The notes: generated from the letters alone by a model not told the origin. 64,000 nucleotides of DNA from an uncultured Oceanospirillales bacterium (GCA_913055655.1 CAJXKA010000001.1:434001-498000), one strand, 5' to 3'. Shown: positions 1 to 11,907, numbered from the stretch's first letter. A program made the numbers and translations.

Positions 1-666
1 AAATCGCGACAGCAGCGTCAGCAGGCTGCGCACGGTGCGCATCCGCTTGGGCACGCCGACCACGCCGATGCGGATCGGTTCCGGGTCTTCCTTCAGCAGT
101 TCGGGCCGCCACTTCAGCATCGTGTAGACGTCGGCCAGTGCCTGGGTGGGATGTTCCATGATGCCGTTGCCGGCGTTGATGATGGGAATCCGCAGGTGGC
201 GCGCCATCTCGAATACGGCGTCCGGGTCCGAGTCGCGCAGCACCACGCAATCCCCATAGTTGTTGAACATCTCGGCGACGTCCGCGTAGGACTCGCCCTT
301 GGCGATGCCGGTGCTGGAGCGGTCGGCGATGGACATGATGTCACCGCCCAGCCGGTGCCAGGCGCTTTCGAACGACAGCCGCGTTCGTGTCGAAGGCTCG
401 TAGAATGCGCTGATCAGCAATTTGCCGGCCAGCGGCGAATTGAAGCGCTCCGGGTTGCACTCGTACTTGGCCGCCAGCCGGAACAGCTGCAGCATCAGCG
501 CCCGGTCGAACTGGCCCGACTCGATGACGTGCCGGTTGGCCAGGGTCCGCAACTGCTCGTGATCCTCGATGATCGTGCGCAGCAGTTCCTTTGGCTGCGC
601 GTCACCGTAGACGTCGGGCAGGTCCGGTTCGAATGTCACCGAGTCTTCGGTGGCCGAATTTACCAT
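1..666 (-). CDS. Aspartate/ornithine carbamoyltransferase family protein (3' end beyond window)
   Basis: The reverse strand encodes the first 222 residues of a carbamoyltransferase; the gene runs off the left edge. The carbamoyl-phosphate motif FYEPSTRTR lies near residue 95, followed by SSTGIAKGES, NAGNGIMEHPTQAL and the beginning of the Asp-domain hinge (GVVGVPKR). These fit aspartate carbamoyltransferase (PyrB-like) better than the ornithine enzyme. ATG at 664-666 has a GAGGAAG ribosome site just upstream. The start overlaps the end of the preceding 40-codon gene, so it is the fourth gene of a translationally coupled operon with an Na+ symporter. That context, and the M20 carbamoyl/ureide hydrolase upstream, make a catabolic or ureide role as likely as pyrimidine synthesis. 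The substrate-specificity region is not in the window. Confidence 0.85.
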   Translation of the reverse strand, partial: MVNSATEDSVTFEPDLPDVYGDAQPKELLRTIIEDHEQLRTLANRHVIESGQFDRALMLQLFRLAAKYECNPERFNSPLAGKLLISAFYEPSTRTRLSFESAWHRLGGDIMSIADRSSTGIAKGESYADVAEMFNNYGDCVVLRDSDPDAVFEMARHLRIPIINAGNGIMEHPTQALADVYTMLKWRPELLKEDPEPIRIGVVGVPKRMRTVRSLLTLLSRF

Positions 667-782
667 GATGATTTCTTCCTCAGGTCGTTGACCAGGAGTG
701 CGATCAGGATGAAGGGTGAGATCGCCACCACCGCGAGGGCAGCGACGACCAGTGTTGTCAGTCCGGCAGCCGAGAGGGTCAT
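660..782 (-). CDS. 40-residue single-pass membrane peptide in the symporter/carbamoyltransferase operon
   Basis: A 41-codon frame starts with ATG at 780-782, inside an ATGA overlap with the symporter stop, and ends with TAA at 660-662, four bases past the start codon of the carbamoyltransferase. The peptide begins MTLSAAGL, has one hydrophobic stretch of about 24 residues (LTTLVVAALAVVAISPFILI), and ends in a basic tail, LRKKSSW. It looks like a small accessory subunit of the symporter or a coupling peptide. I do not recognise the family. Exact nesting between two overlapping genes supports translation; there is no other evidence. Confidence 0.6.
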   Translation of the reverse strand: MTLSAAGLTTLVVAALAVVAISPFILIALLVNDLRKKSSW

Positions 783-2212
783 GGTCCGGTCGCCCTCGTC
801 GCCGCCAGTTCACTGAACATGAAACGCTTGCGGCTGAGCTGGAACGTGACCGTGGTCACCACCAGCGATACCGCGGCGGACACCAGTGCCGCCACGTAAA
901 AGCCAATGACATTGTAGGCGACCAGGCCGCAGACGGTGCCGAGAATCATGGCGGATGCCGCCCCGGCGCCGCTGCCACGGCCCCAGCGCAGGCCGAAGAC
1001 AATGGGCCAGATGGTGCTGGCGACGAACGCGCCGGTCAGGTGCAGCAACGCGGCGAGCGTGCCCAGGCGGGGCATCGCCAGGGCCCAGGCCAGCGCCCCC
1101 AGCGCGATGATGATCCAGGCCGCCGCGCGGCGCAGTTCCGCCTCGCCGGCATCGGGGCGCAGGTGCCCCCGGTAGATGTCGTTCAGCAGCAGGTCTGACG
1201 TGGCCGCCAGCAGGGAGTCGAGACTGGATGCCAGTGCCGCGAACACGACGATGAACACCAGGATCGCGCCGGCTTCGCCCATCAGGTGGCCCGCAACCAG
1301 CGGTGCGACCATGTCCGGTGAGGGCACGTTCACCCCCAGCGCGGGCGCCGCCAGCGCGATGAAGCCCGCGACGATGGGCACCGGCAGCCACATCAGCCCG
1401 GCCAGCAGGTAGGCGCGGAAACCGACGCCTTCACCGAAAGCGAATGCCCGCGACCACCAGACATTGGAATGAAAGATTTCACCGACACCGAATAACAGGT
1501 TGTTGAACAGGAACATCAACGACGCCGGCAGCAGCAGGTTCAGCAGGCCGGGTCGCTCCTCGGCGAGCTGTCGGTGCACCGGCTCGAAACCCACCTCTAC
1601 GATCACCAGGCCCGCCAGCAGCGCCAGCCCGGCCAGGATGATCAGTGTCTGGACGAAGTCGGTGCCAATCACGGCTCGCAGCCCGCCAAACACGGTATAC
1701 AGGGTGCATGTCACGACGATGACGGTCATGCCCCAGGCGTAGGGGATGCCGCTGAGCGCCTCGACCAGCAGGCCACCGGCCATGGCCAGGCTGACCAGCC
1801 AGCCCAGGGCGTAGAACAGGGAAATTAGCAGGAAGACCCGCCAGGCGAACCTGCCGTAGCGCACGCGGATGAAATCGCCGCTGGTATAGCCATGCGGCAT
1901 CAGTTCACGGATTCGTTTCGCCAGCGGCGCGAACAGCAACAGGCCCACGGCGCCCAGCGAGTAGCCCACCATGCCCCAGATGCCGAGCTGGTAGGCCAGC
2001 TGCGGCGCGGTCATGGTCGTGTTTGATGTCACCCACGTCGCCATGGCGGTGGCCGTCGCCAGCCCCAGGCCGACATGGCGGCCGGCCAGCATGTAATCCT
2101 CCAGCGACCGGTTGGCGCGGCCCAGCCACCAGCCGAGCGCCACCCAGAACACGCTGAAGATCGCAACGATGACGACGGCGACCGGGGTGGACAGTACGGC
2201 GTCGGCGTTCAT
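779..2212 (-). CDS. Sodium:solute symporter family (SSS) permease
   Basis: A 477-residue inner-membrane protein with about 13 hydrophobic segments, of the length and layout of SSS transporters (PutP/PanF/YidK superfamily). The N-terminal motif around LGWWLGRANRSLEDYMLAGRH and the conserved ASSLDSLLAATSDLLLND in helix 9 are typical of Na+-coupled members. The start ATG lies in an ATGA overlap with the upstream FnIII-like gene, and the stop overlaps the 40-residue peptide gene, so all four are probably one transcript. The substrate cannot be read from the sequence. Neighbouring carbamoyl-type enzymes suggest a ureide, carbamoyl amino acid or nucleobase-derived compound, which is inference only. 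Confidence 0.88.
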   Translation of the reverse strand: MNADAVLSTPVAVVIVAIFSVFWVALGWWLGRANRSLEDYMLAGRHVGLGLATATAMATWVTSNTTMTAPQLAYQLGIWGMVGYSLGAVGLLLFAPLAKRIRELMPHGYTSGDFIRVRYGRFAWRVFLLISLFYALGWLVSLAMAGGLLVEALSGIPYAWGMTVIVVTCTLYTVFGGLRAVIGTDFVQTLIILAGLALLAGLVIVEVGFEPVHRQLAEERPGLLNLLLPASLMFLFNNLLFGVGEIFHSNVWWSRAFAFGEGVGFRAYLLAGLMWLPVPIVAGFIALAAPALGVNVPSPDMVAPLVAGHLMGEAGAILVFIVVFAALASSLDSLLAATSDLLLNDIYRGHLRPDAGEAELRRAAAWIIIALGALAWALAMPRLGTLAALLHLTGAFVASTIWPIVFGLRWGRGSGAGAASAMILGTVCGLVAYNVIGFYVAALVSAAVSLVVTTVTFQLSRKRFMFSELAATRATGP

Positions 2213-2688
2213 GGCTGTCCACCTGCCGCGGGCTGGCCCGAGACGCGCCAGGGCAGGGCGATGCAGGCCAGCAGGATCACGAACATCACGGCGCCCACGG
2301 CGAAGAAGCCCAGTGCGCGCTGCAGGGGGTGGTGCGCAATTTCAACGTTCAGGGCCTTGCCCCAGGGGGTATTCGTGGTGACGTTGCCGGCAACGGCAGG
2401 TCGGGCGCGCCACGCAAACTCGCCATCGTCCAGTCCTGACAGGGTCGTCGCCGAGTCGGCGCCACGATAGACGGTGCGCCAGGCGCCGTTGCCGTCACGT
2501 TGCTGGAGTTCCACGTCGCCGTCGTTCTCCCAGGCCAGGGTCACGTAGCCCGCCGTGTGGCCATCGTCGACCACGCGCAGTTCCAGCGCCTGCGCGGGAC
2601 CCGCCACGAGGGCCAGCATGCCGGTCACCAGCAACGACAGCCTCGTCCACCGCAGAAATCGATTGTCGTGGTCACCTTGGGGGTGCAC
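2209..2688 (-). CDS. Secreted, C-terminally membrane-anchored FnIII-like small protein
   Basis: 159 residues from a GTG start at 2686-2688, with a GGAG six bases upstream. A signal peptide (hydrophobic LSLLVTGMLALVAG, likely cleaved after AQA) is followed by a beta-rich region of about 80 residues with fibronectin-III-like spacing (YVTLAWENDGD, LSGLDDGEFAWRARP). A transmembrane helix near the C terminus (FFAVGAVMFVILLACIALP) ends the protein. It is the first gene of the operon and overlaps the symporter by ATGA. It may present an external binding domain to the symporter. No catalytic residues are visible and I do not recognise a named family. Confidence 0.7.
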   Translation of the reverse strand: MHPQGDHDNRFLRWTRLSLLVTGMLALVAGPAQALELRVVDDGHTAGYVTLAWENDGDVELQQRDGNGAWRTVYRGADSATTLSGLDDGEFAWRARPAVAGNVTTNTPWGKALNVEIAHHPLQRALGFFAVGAVMFVILLACIALPWRVSGQPAAGGQP

Positions 2689-2710
2689 AGCATCTCCATT
2701 CGGGGGTTAA

Positions 2711-2748
2711 AAAACGAAAAAGCCCCGCTGGAACGAGTCAAGCGGGGC
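2711..2748 (-). terminator. Rho-independent terminator after the M20 hydrolase
   Basis: An 8-bp perfect stem (AGCGGGGC / GCCCCGCT at 2722-2729 and 2741-2748) with an 11-base loop is followed on the minus strand by TTTTTCGTTTT. It separates the hydrolase transcript from the following FnIII-symporter operon. Confidence 0.85.
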
Positions 2749-2798
2749 AAGCGATCATCCTAACAAACGCGGCACGGGCCTTCAAACCCCGTATGGAA

Positions 2799-4085
2799 TT
2801 ATTCCGGCTCGTGAGACAGTGCCCAGGCGGCGTCCGCCAGCAGTTGTGCGCCGGCCTCGATGTCCTCCCAGTGGGTCAGCTCATCGGGGGCGTGGCTGAC
2901 GCCGCCCACGGAAGGCACGAAGATCATGCCGGCATCGGTAATCCGGGTCATGAACTGGGTGTCGTGACCGGCGCCGCTGGGCATGCGCTGGTAGCTGTAA
3001 CCGCGCTCACGTACCAGTTTTTCAAACAGGTCGGTGATCTTCGGGCTGCAATCGGAAGGGTCAAGCCAGCTCACCTGTTCGTACTCGAAGCGCAGGCCAT
3101 GGCGGCGTGCGATGGCGGACAGGGAGCGATGGCAGGCGTCTTCGAGCGCTTTCATGACTTCTGACGAACTGTCGCGGCCGACCAGGGTGAAAATCGCCTC
3201 GCCCGGAATGGTATGCGGGCTGCCGGGTTTCAGTTCGACCTTGCCGACTGTCAGGCGTGATTTGTCGGTGCCATGCTCATCGATAATGCGCGGGATGGCA
3301 TGGGCGAAATCGGCCAGGCCCATAAATGCGTCGGAGCGCATGTTCATCGGCGCCGTGCCGGCATGGTCGGCCTTGCCGCGCAGGTGGATGATCCATTTCC
3401 AGACACCGGAGATGGACTCCACCACGCCGATGGTCTTGCCGATGGTGTCCAGCACCGGCCCCTGCTCGATATGCAGTTCGATAAAGGCGCGCATGGAGCC
3501 GGACGAACGCCGCGCTTCCAGGGCGCCAAGCGGCTCGAGCCCGGCGGCGGTCATGGCGTCGGCCAGGCGGTTGCCGTCGGCATCGTGCGCGCCCATCAGG
3601 AACTCCGGCGTCACGTCGCCGGACACCGCCTGGGCACCCAGCATGCCGCCGAAACGGCCTTCCTCCTCGCTGGTGCCGAGCAGTTCCAGTGGCCAGCGGG
3701 GCTCGGCGCCGGCGTCCTTGAACGTCCTCAGCACCTCCAGTGCCGTCATGACGCCCAGCGCGCCGTCGAAGATGCCGCTGGCGGGGACCGAGTCGATGTG
3801 CGAGCCCATGGTGATCGATGGCTTGTCGGCCGGGCCAAGGCGGCCATAGACGTTGCCGGCGCCATCCATGTGGCTGTCAAAACCCTCCTCGGTCAAGGTG
3901 TCCATCAGCCAGCGTCGCGCGGCCATGTCGGCCTCGCCAAACCCCAGTCGGTTCACGCCATTGATCGAATCGTCGTAGCCGAACTTCGCCAGCGCGAGCA
4001 CGGATTGCTTGAGGCGTTCGATATTGATTTTCGGGGCCTGGCCGGCATCGCCGGCGGCGGGTTCAATCGGTTTGGTTGCGGACAT
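2799..4085 (-). CDS. M20-family Zn-dependent N-carbamoyl amino acid / allantoate-type amidohydrolase
   Basis: 428 residues. The di-metal ligands of the M20 N-carbamoylase/allantoate amidohydrolase/beta-ureidopropionase group are visible: His96 in GSHIDSVP, Asp107 in GIFDGALGV, the acidic cluster EEEGRFGG near 140, ELHIEQGPVLD near 205, and C-terminal GAGHDTQFM and GVSHAPDE. Family members hydrolyse the carbamoyl or ureido C-N bond, releasing CO2 and NH3. The symporter-carbamoyltransferase operon follows in the same orientation but behind a terminator. Which ureide is hydrolysed cannot be told; allantoate, N-carbamoyl-L-amino acids and N-carbamoyl-beta-alanine are all possible. Confidence 0.88.
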   Translation of the reverse strand: MSATKPIEPAAGDAGQAPKINIERLKQSVLALAKFGYDDSINGVNRLGFGEADMAARRWLMDTLTEEGFDSHMDGAGNVYGRLGPADKPSITMGSHIDSVPASGIFDGALGVMTALEVLRTFKDAGAEPRWPLELLGTSEEEGRFGGMLGAQAVSGDVTPEFLMGAHDADGNRLADAMTAAGLEPLGALEARRSSGSMRAFIELHIEQGPVLDTIGKTIGVVESISGVWKWIIHLRGKADHAGTAPMNMRSDAFMGLADFAHAIPRIIDEHGTDKSRLTVGKVELKPGSPHTIPGEAIFTLVGRDSSSEVMKALEDACHRSLSAIARRHGLRFEYEQVSWLDPSDCSPKITDLFEKLVRERGYSYQRMPSGAGHDTQFMTRITDAGMIFVPSVGGVSHAPDELTHWEDIEAGAQLLADAAWALSHEPE

Positions 4086-4090
4086 GAATG

Positions 4091-4128
4091 CAGTGTTTGG
4101 TCGGGAATACTTTCCATCATAAACACTG
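4091..4128 (-). promoter_or_regulatory. Inverted repeat and -10-like element before the hydrolase
   Basis: CAGTGTTT (4091-4098) and AAACACTG (4121-4128) form a perfect 8-bp inverted repeat with a 22-base spacer directly upstream of the hydrolase start. A TATGAT (minus strand, 4116-4121) lies inside it. It looks like an operator over a promoter; the regulator is unknown. Confidence 0.4.
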
Positions 4129-4223
4129 ACGCACTGTTGCCCGCAAGCCGCCGCCCCGATGCCAGCAGCTGTCAGTGTTGAAGAATGGTTGCCCGGCGCC
4201 GGGCAAGCCCCTATCGTTCACCC

Positions 4224-4964
4224 ATGTCCCGGGTCCAGTTACAGCCGTCTTATGTCCTCCACGGGCGGGCGTTCAGGGAGAGCAGCCAGCTGCTCGAAGT
4301 GTTCAGCCGGGACCATGGCCGGGTAGGGCTCGTGGCGCGTGGCGCGCGGGGGGCGAAGTCACGCTGGCGCGGCGTGCTGCAGCCGTTTCGCCCGCTGCTG
4401 GCCAGCTGGCAGGGGCGTGGCGAACTGGCCACGTTGACCAGCGCGGACCAGGTCGCGGCGCCGCCGCCCCTGGCCGGTGACGCGCTTTACTGCGGCCTCT
4501 ACGTCAATGAACTGGTGATGCGCCTGACGCATCGCGGCGATCCGCACCCGGAGCTTTTCGAGCATTACCGCGAGACGCTGGGTGCGCTTTCGTCCGGGGA
4601 AGGCCTGCAGGTGGTGTTGCGCGTGTTCGAGAAACACCTGCTGGAAGCTGCCGGTTTCGGGCTCGCACTGGAATACGAGGCGGGTTCGGAGGTGCCGTTA
4701 CGCGAGGATCTGCGATACGCTTACCGGCCCGGCGAGGGCGCCGTTCGCGTGGGCGAGGGCGCTCGCGAAGCCGGTACCGTCCCGGGCCGCGCGTTAATGG
4801 CGCTGGAAGCCGGAAACCCCGGGCAGGAGGACCTGCCCGCGTTGCGTGACATGATGCGCGCCATAATCCGATTTCACCTGGGCGGACGGCCATTGGCCAG
4901 CGATGCCCTGTATCGTGCCGGTCGACCCGGGCGTCGCCAGGCCAGTAAGGAAGAACTCGTATGA
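4224..4964 (+). CDS. recO: DNA repair protein RecO
   Basis: 246 residues matching RecO, which loads RecA onto SSB-coated single-stranded DNA with RecR. The N terminus is the OB fold ([21 protein letters not shown], then [12 protein letters not shown]), followed by the helical domain ([13 protein letters not shown]). ATG at 4224 is chosen because the conserved N terminus begins there; an in-frame upstream start would add 13 non-conserved residues. There is no clear Shine-Dalgarno. It leads a long co-oriented run and overlaps pdxJ by ATGA. The usual rnc-era partners are not immediately upstream. Confidence 0.95.
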   Translation: MSRVQLQPSYVLHGRAFRESSQLLEVFSRDHGRVGLVARGARGAKSRWRGVLQPFRPLLASWQGRGELATLTSADQVAAPPPLAGDALYCGLYVNELVMRLTHRGDPHPELFEHYRETLGALSSGEGLQVVLRVFEKHLLEAAGFGLALEYEAGSEVPLREDLRYAYRPGEGAVRVGEGAREAGTVPGRALMALEAGNPGQEDLPALRDMMRAIIRFHLGGRPLASDALYRAGRPGRRQASKEELV

Positions 4965-5686
4965 ACCGACCCATGTTGCTGGGCGTCAACATCGACCACG
5001 TCGCGACCATTCGCATGGCGCGCGGCACCGATTACCCATCCGTGCTGGAAGCCGCCCGGGTGGCGGAAGCCGCCGGCGCCGACGCCATCACGGTGCACCT
5101 GCGCGAGGACCGGCGTCACATCCAGGACGCCGAGGTCGAGGCCCTGTGCCGGCAGGTCTCCACGCGAGTGAACCTGGAAATGGCCGTCACCGATGAGATG
5201 CTGGCCATTGCCGAGGCCAACCGGCCGGCGGATGTCTGCCTGGTGCCGGAAAAGCGCCAGGAGCTGACCACCGAGGGAGGCCTGGACGTGGCCGGACAAC
5301 TGGACCATGTCCGCGCCGCATGCGAGCGGCTCGCCAGCGCCGGCATCCGCGTGTCGCTGTTTATCGATCCCGACCGGGCACAACTGGACGCCGCGGCGGC
5401 CTGCGGGGCACCCGTGGTGGAACTGCACACCGGCACCTACGCCGACGCGACCGGTGATGAACAGGCCACCGAACTGGCCCGGGTCGCCGATGCCGCGTCG
5501 TACGGGCACGGCCTGGGCATCCAGGTCAACGCGGGGCATGGCCTGCACTACGAAAATGTCCAGCCGGTGGTGGCCATTCCGGAGCTGGTGGAACTGAACA
5601 TCGGCCATGCAATCGTCGCCCGCGCGCTGTTCGTGGGCCTGGACCGGGCCGTGCGCGAGATGCGCGACCTCGTGCGGCGGGGCTGA
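4961..5686 (+). CDS. pdxJ: Pyridoxine 5'-phosphate synthase
   Basis: 241 residues. PdxJ condenses 3-amino-2-oxopropyl phosphate with 1-deoxyxylulose 5-phosphate in DXP-dependent vitamin B6 synthesis. Family signatures are [12 protein letters not shown] at the N terminus, [16 protein letters not shown] mid-protein and [11 protein letters not shown] near the C terminus. Coupling to recO by an ATGA overlap is common in gammaproteobacteria. Cytosolic TIM barrel of normal length. Confidence 0.97.
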   Translation: MNRPMLLGVNIDHVATIRMARGTDYPSVLEAARVAEAAGADAITVHLREDRRHIQDAEVEALCRQVSTRVNLEMAVTDEMLAIAEANRPADVCLVPEKRQELTTEGGLDVAGQLDHVRAACERLASAGIRVSLFIDPDRAQLDAAAACGAPVVELHTGTYADATGDEQATELARVADAASYGHGLGIQVNAGHGLHYENVQPVVAIPELVELNIGHAIVARALFVGLDRAVREMRDLVRRG

Positions 5687-5694
5687 GCGGGGCA

Positions 5695-7017
5695 GTGGGT
5701 CGCGGACGGCGATTGCCCGCCGAGCCTTTTGAGCTCAGCATTGATGGCATCAATGACGCCGGCGCCGGGTTGGGCACGCACGACGAGAAACGGCTTCGTG
5801 TCTGGGGCGGCCTGCCCGGGGAACGGGTCCGGGCGCGTTACCTGTTCGGCCGCAAGTTTCGCGGCCAGGCCGAGACGCTCGAGGTGCTCGAGGCCGCGCC
5901 GGACCGCGCGGAGCCGCGTTGCCCGCATTTCGGCACCTGCAGCGCCTGCGCGTTGCAGCACCTGGACGACGAGGCCCAGCTGGCCTTCAAACAACAGCGA
6001 CTGTTCAACGAACTCGACCGGGCCGGCGCGCCCCGGCCGGCACGTGAACTGGCGCCGCTGAGCGCGGTGCGCTGGCATTACCGGCGCAAAGCCCGGTTGT
6101 CGGTGCGCGACGTGCCGGCCAAGGGCAGGGTGCTGGTGGGTTTCCGCGAGCGCGATGGCCGCTTTGTGACCGACATGACCGAGTGCCACACCCTGGCGGA
6201 GCCGGTCGCCAGGCGCCTGACGGCGCTGTCCGCGCTGGTGGGCGAACTTGATGCCCGGGCGCAGTTGCCGCAGATCGAGGCCACCTGCGGTGATGACAGC
6301 TGTGCCCTGGTGTTCCGTCACATGGAGCCGCTGTCAGAAGCCGACCTGGCCCGCCTGCGTGAGTTCGAGGGCGAGACCGGCCTGCGGGTCTACCTGCAGT
6401 CAAAGGGCCCCGAAACGGTCACTGCACTCACAGAAGGGCCGTCGTCACTGACTTACACCCTGCCGGCGCATGACATCAGGATCGAATTCGAACCGCTGGA
6501 TTTCGTCCAGGTCAATGGTGAACTGAACCGGGCGATGATCGACCAGGCCGTCGGACTGCTCGATCCCGGCGCCGACGATCATGTCCTGGACCTGTTCTGC
6601 GGCCTCGGCAACTTCACGCTGCCACTGGCGCGGCGGGTGGCGCGCGTCACTGGCCTGGAGGGCGCGGAAACGCTGGTCGCGCGGGCCCGGGAAAACGCCG
6701 CCCGAAATGAGATTGAAAACGCGGTGTTCCACGCCGCTGACCTCTACGCCGACCCGGATGCCGCCACCTGGCCGGTGAACACTGCCGACCGGGTATTGCT
6801 GGATCCGCCGCGGCCCGGTGCGGGACCATTGCTGGCCCGGATCGCCGCCACCGGGGCAAGTCGCGTGGTCTATGTGTCCTGCAACCCGGAAACGCTGGCC
6901 AGCGATGCCCGGGAACTGGTCGGCGAGCACGGCTTCACGCTGGCCGCCGCCGGTATCATGGACATGTTTCCGCAGACGGCCCATATCGAGGCCATGGCCC
7001 TGTTCGAGAGGACCTGA
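5695..7017 (+). CDS. rlmD: 23S rRNA (uracil-1939-C5) methyltransferase RlmD
   Basis: 440 residues from a GTG start eight bases after pdxJ. The order is an N-terminal TRAM-like beta domain, a 4Fe-4S cysteine cluster (CPHFGTCSACALQHL with a fourth Cys in MTECHTL), and an SAM-dependent methyltransferase domain with VLDLFCGLGNFTLPLAR, LLDPPRPGAGPLL and the catalytic-Cys motif YVSCNPETLA. This set identifies the RumA/RlmD m5U family and not TrmA. It sits between pdxJ and the CYTH gene with almost no spacing. Confidence 0.93.
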   Translation: MGRGRRLPAEPFELSIDGINDAGAGLGTHDEKRLRVWGGLPGERVRARYLFGRKFRGQAETLEVLEAAPDRAEPRCPHFGTCSACALQHLDDEAQLAFKQQRLFNELDRAGAPRPARELAPLSAVRWHYRRKARLSVRDVPAKGRVLVGFRERDGRFVTDMTECHTLAEPVARRLTALSALVGELDARAQLPQIEATCGDDSCALVFRHMEPLSEADLARLREFEGETGLRVYLQSKGPETVTALTEGPSSLTYTLPAHDIRIEFEPLDFVQVNGELNRAMIDQAVGLLDPGADDHVLDLFCGLGNFTLPLARRVARVTGLEGAETLVARARENAARNEIENAVFHAADLYADPDAATWPVNTADRVLLDPPRPGAGPLLARIAATGASRVVYVSCNPETLASDARELVGEHGFTLAAAGIMDMFPQTAHIEAMALFERT

Positions 7018-7018
7018 G

Positions 7019-7489
7019 ATGGCATTGGAGATTGAACGCAAGTTCCTGCCGGCCTCGGATGCCTGGCGTGCAGACGTCGAACGCTCCGTGCCGATGCGGC
7101 AGGCCTACCTGGGTGGCAATGGCGTCTCGGTCAGGATTCGTATCGCCGGTGACCGGGCGCTGATCAACATCAAGCAGAACCGCCTGGGCATGGCGCGGGA
7201 GGAGTTCGAGTACCCGGTACCGATGGAAGACGGCCTGCGACTGACCGCGCTGGCCGGTGGCGGCCGGATCGAGAAAACCCGGCATTACCTCCGCCACGGC
7301 GGCATGCTCTGGGAGATTGACGAGTTTGAAGGTGACAACCAGGGGCTGGTGGTGGCGGAGATCGAGCTGGATGCCCCCGACCAGTCTTTCGAGCGCCCGG
7401 CGTGGCTGGGCGAAGAAGTTACCGACGAGGAACGCTACTACAACGTCGCGCTGTCGACGAAACCCTATACGCAATGGAGTGATTCATGA
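7019..7489 (+). CDS. CYTH-domain protein (triphosphate tunnel metalloenzyme)
   Basis: 156 residues starting at ATG 7019, one base after the rlmD stop. The N-terminal EIERKFL is the CYTH ExExK signature. Alternating basic and acidic strand residues (VRIRI, ALINIKQ, EEFEYPV, WEIDEFEGD, AEIELD) line the tunnel in this superfamily. Short single-domain bacterial members are tripolyphosphatases or are uncharacterised; adenylate cyclase activity is known for only a few. It ends in an ATGA overlap with nagZ. Confidence 0.85.
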   Translation: MALEIERKFLPASDAWRADVERSVPMRQAYLGGNGVSVRIRIAGDRALINIKQNRLGMAREEFEYPVPMEDGLRLTALAGGGRIEKTRHYLRHGGMLWEIDEFEGDNQGLVVAEIELDAPDQSFERPAWLGEEVTDEERYYNVALSTKPYTQWSDS

Positions 7490-8511
7490 CGGATGCCGTA
7501 CCGGGCCCGCTGCTGATCGGGCTCGAAGGCCTGGAACTGACTGCACGTGAGCGTGACTGGCTGGCGCACCCGGCCGTGGGTGGCGTGGTGCTGTTCACCC
7601 GCAATTACGCGGGTATTGAACAGTTGGAGGCGCTGAACGCCGCCATTCGCGAGACCGCCGCTGCGCCGATGCTGATCTGCGTGGACCACGAGGGCGGCCG
7701 CGTGCAACGCTTTCATGACGGATTCACGCGCCTGCCGCCCCTGGCCCTGCTGGGCCGGATGTACGCGGACGCCCCCGATACCGCCGCCGATTTCGCCTAC
7801 CGGCACGCACGGGTCATGGCGACTGAACTGCTGGTGGCCGGCGTTGATTTCAGTTTCGCACCGGTGCTGGACCTGGATATCGAGAGCTGCGTCATCGGCG
7901 ATCGCTCATTCGGCGCCGACCCGGAAGCGGTCACGGCCCTGGCTGGTCACTACCTGGCCGGCCTGCACGATTCCGGCATGAAGGCCTGCGGCAAACACTT
8001 CCCGGGGCATGGTTCCGTGGTGGCCGATTCGCATGTCGATGATGTGATTGACCCACGACCGATGGCAGCCATCGAGGCGGCCGATATGAAGCCGTTCGAA
8101 GCGCTGCTGCCGGCGCTCGATTCGCTGATGATGGCGCATGTCATCTATCCTGACGTGGATGAGCGCCCGGCGGGCTATTCCACGAAATGGGTGAAGGACA
8201 TTCTCCGCGGGCGATTGAACTACGGCGGCGTGGTGTTTTCCGATGACCTTGGCATGCATGCCGCGGGATTTGCCGGCGACATCGCCGACAGGCTGGCAAT
8301 GACCCTGGCGGCCGGCTGTGATGCGGCCCTGGTCTGCCACCCGGACGAGGTGGCCGAACTGATGCCGAAACTGGGCGACGTCGCGCCGTGCCCGGCGCTG
8401 GGCCGGCTGGCGGGCAGGGTATCCGTGACCCGCGCCGAGCTCGGTACCGTCAGCGAGTGGCGGCACTGGCAGCAATCACTGGCGCAACTGGAGCATTCGC
8501 AATGGGCCTGA
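7486..8511 (+). CDS. nagZ: Beta-N-acetylhexosaminidase (peptidoglycan recycling)
   Basis: 341 residues of glycoside hydrolase family 3. NagZ removes GlcNAc from anhydro-muropeptides in the cytosol. Signatures are CVDHEGGRVQRFH, the catalytic loop KHFPGHGSVVADSHVD, and the nucleophile Asp in VVFSDDLGMHAAG. There is no signal peptide, as expected. The nagZ-hpt-MTI phosphorylase order matches the Pseudomonas arrangement. Start and stop overlap their neighbours. Confidence 0.95.
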   Translation: MTDAVPGPLLIGLEGLELTARERDWLAHPAVGGVVLFTRNYAGIEQLEALNAAIRETAAAPMLICVDHEGGRVQRFHDGFTRLPPLALLGRMYADAPDTAADFAYRHARVMATELLVAGVDFSFAPVLDLDIESCVIGDRSFGADPEAVTALAGHYLAGLHDSGMKACGKHFPGHGSVVADSHVDDVIDPRPMAAIEAADMKPFEALLPALDSLMMAHVIYPDVDERPAGYSTKWVKDILRGRLNYGGVVFSDDLGMHAAGFAGDIADRLAMTLAAGCDAALVCHPDEVAELMPKLGDVAPCPALGRLAGRVSVTRAELGTVSEWRHWQQSLAQLEHSQWA

Positions 8512-9068
8512 CTGACAGCGCGCAACATCCCGACCCCCAGTCCCTGGTGGACAAGGCTTATGTCGTTCATGACGCGGCTGCCGTTAACGCGGCGATGGAT
8601 GACCTGGCCGCGGCAATCAACGCGCATTACGGCGACCGCCGACTCGTGCTCATCGGCGTCATGACCGGCGCCATCCTGCCGATGGCGTGGCTGGCGACGC
8701 GGCTGACAATGCCGCTTGAGATGGATTTCGTGCACGCCACGCGCTACCGCGGTGGCCTGCATGGCCACGAACTGGAGTACCGGGTGCCCCCACGGCTGTC
8801 GCTGGAAGGGCGCGACGTGTTGATCGTCGATGACATTTTTGACGAGGGCAACACGCTGGCCGCCATTCGTGGTTCGGTGGAGAAACGCAACGCGGCATCG
8901 GTCAAGACCGCGGTACTGGTGCGCAAGCTGCATGATCGCGGCCTGGACCGCGACTGGTGCGACTTTGTCGGCCTGGATGTGCCCGATGTCTACGTCTTCG
9001 GTTGCGGCATGGATGCCTACGAGGAATGGCGCCACCTGGATCACATCGTCGCGCTGCCGGATGAGTAA
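8502..9068 (+). CDS. hpt: Hypoxanthine-guanine phosphoribosyltransferase
   Basis: 188 residues, starting at ATG 8502 inside the nagZ 3' end (10-base overlap). The PRPP loop VLIVDDIFDEGNTLA is clear, with the upstream LIGVMTGAILPMAWL strand and the C-terminal FVGLDVPDVYVFGCGMD. It salvages hypoxanthine/guanine. Next to MTI phosphorylase it would complete conversion of methylthioinosine to IMP. It belongs to the small pseudomonad-type Hpt group. Confidence 0.9.
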   Translation: MGLTDSAQHPDPQSLVDKAYVVHDAAAVNAAMDDLAAAINAHYGDRRLVLIGVMTGAILPMAWLATRLTMPLEMDFVHATRYRGGLHGHELEYRVPPRLSLEGRDVLIVDDIFDEGNTLAAIRGSVEKRNAASVKTAVLVRKLHDRGLDRDWCDFVGLDVPDVYVFGCGMDAYEEWRHLDHIVALPDE

Positions 9069-9081
9069 GGCCTGACTGAAG

Positions 9082-11836
<2,755 letters not shown>

Positions 11837-11907
11837 ACATTGCAGGCATCCGTATACACGAATTACAATTCATGAGAAGAAAGGGATGACGGGGCAACGA
11901 CCAGGCG

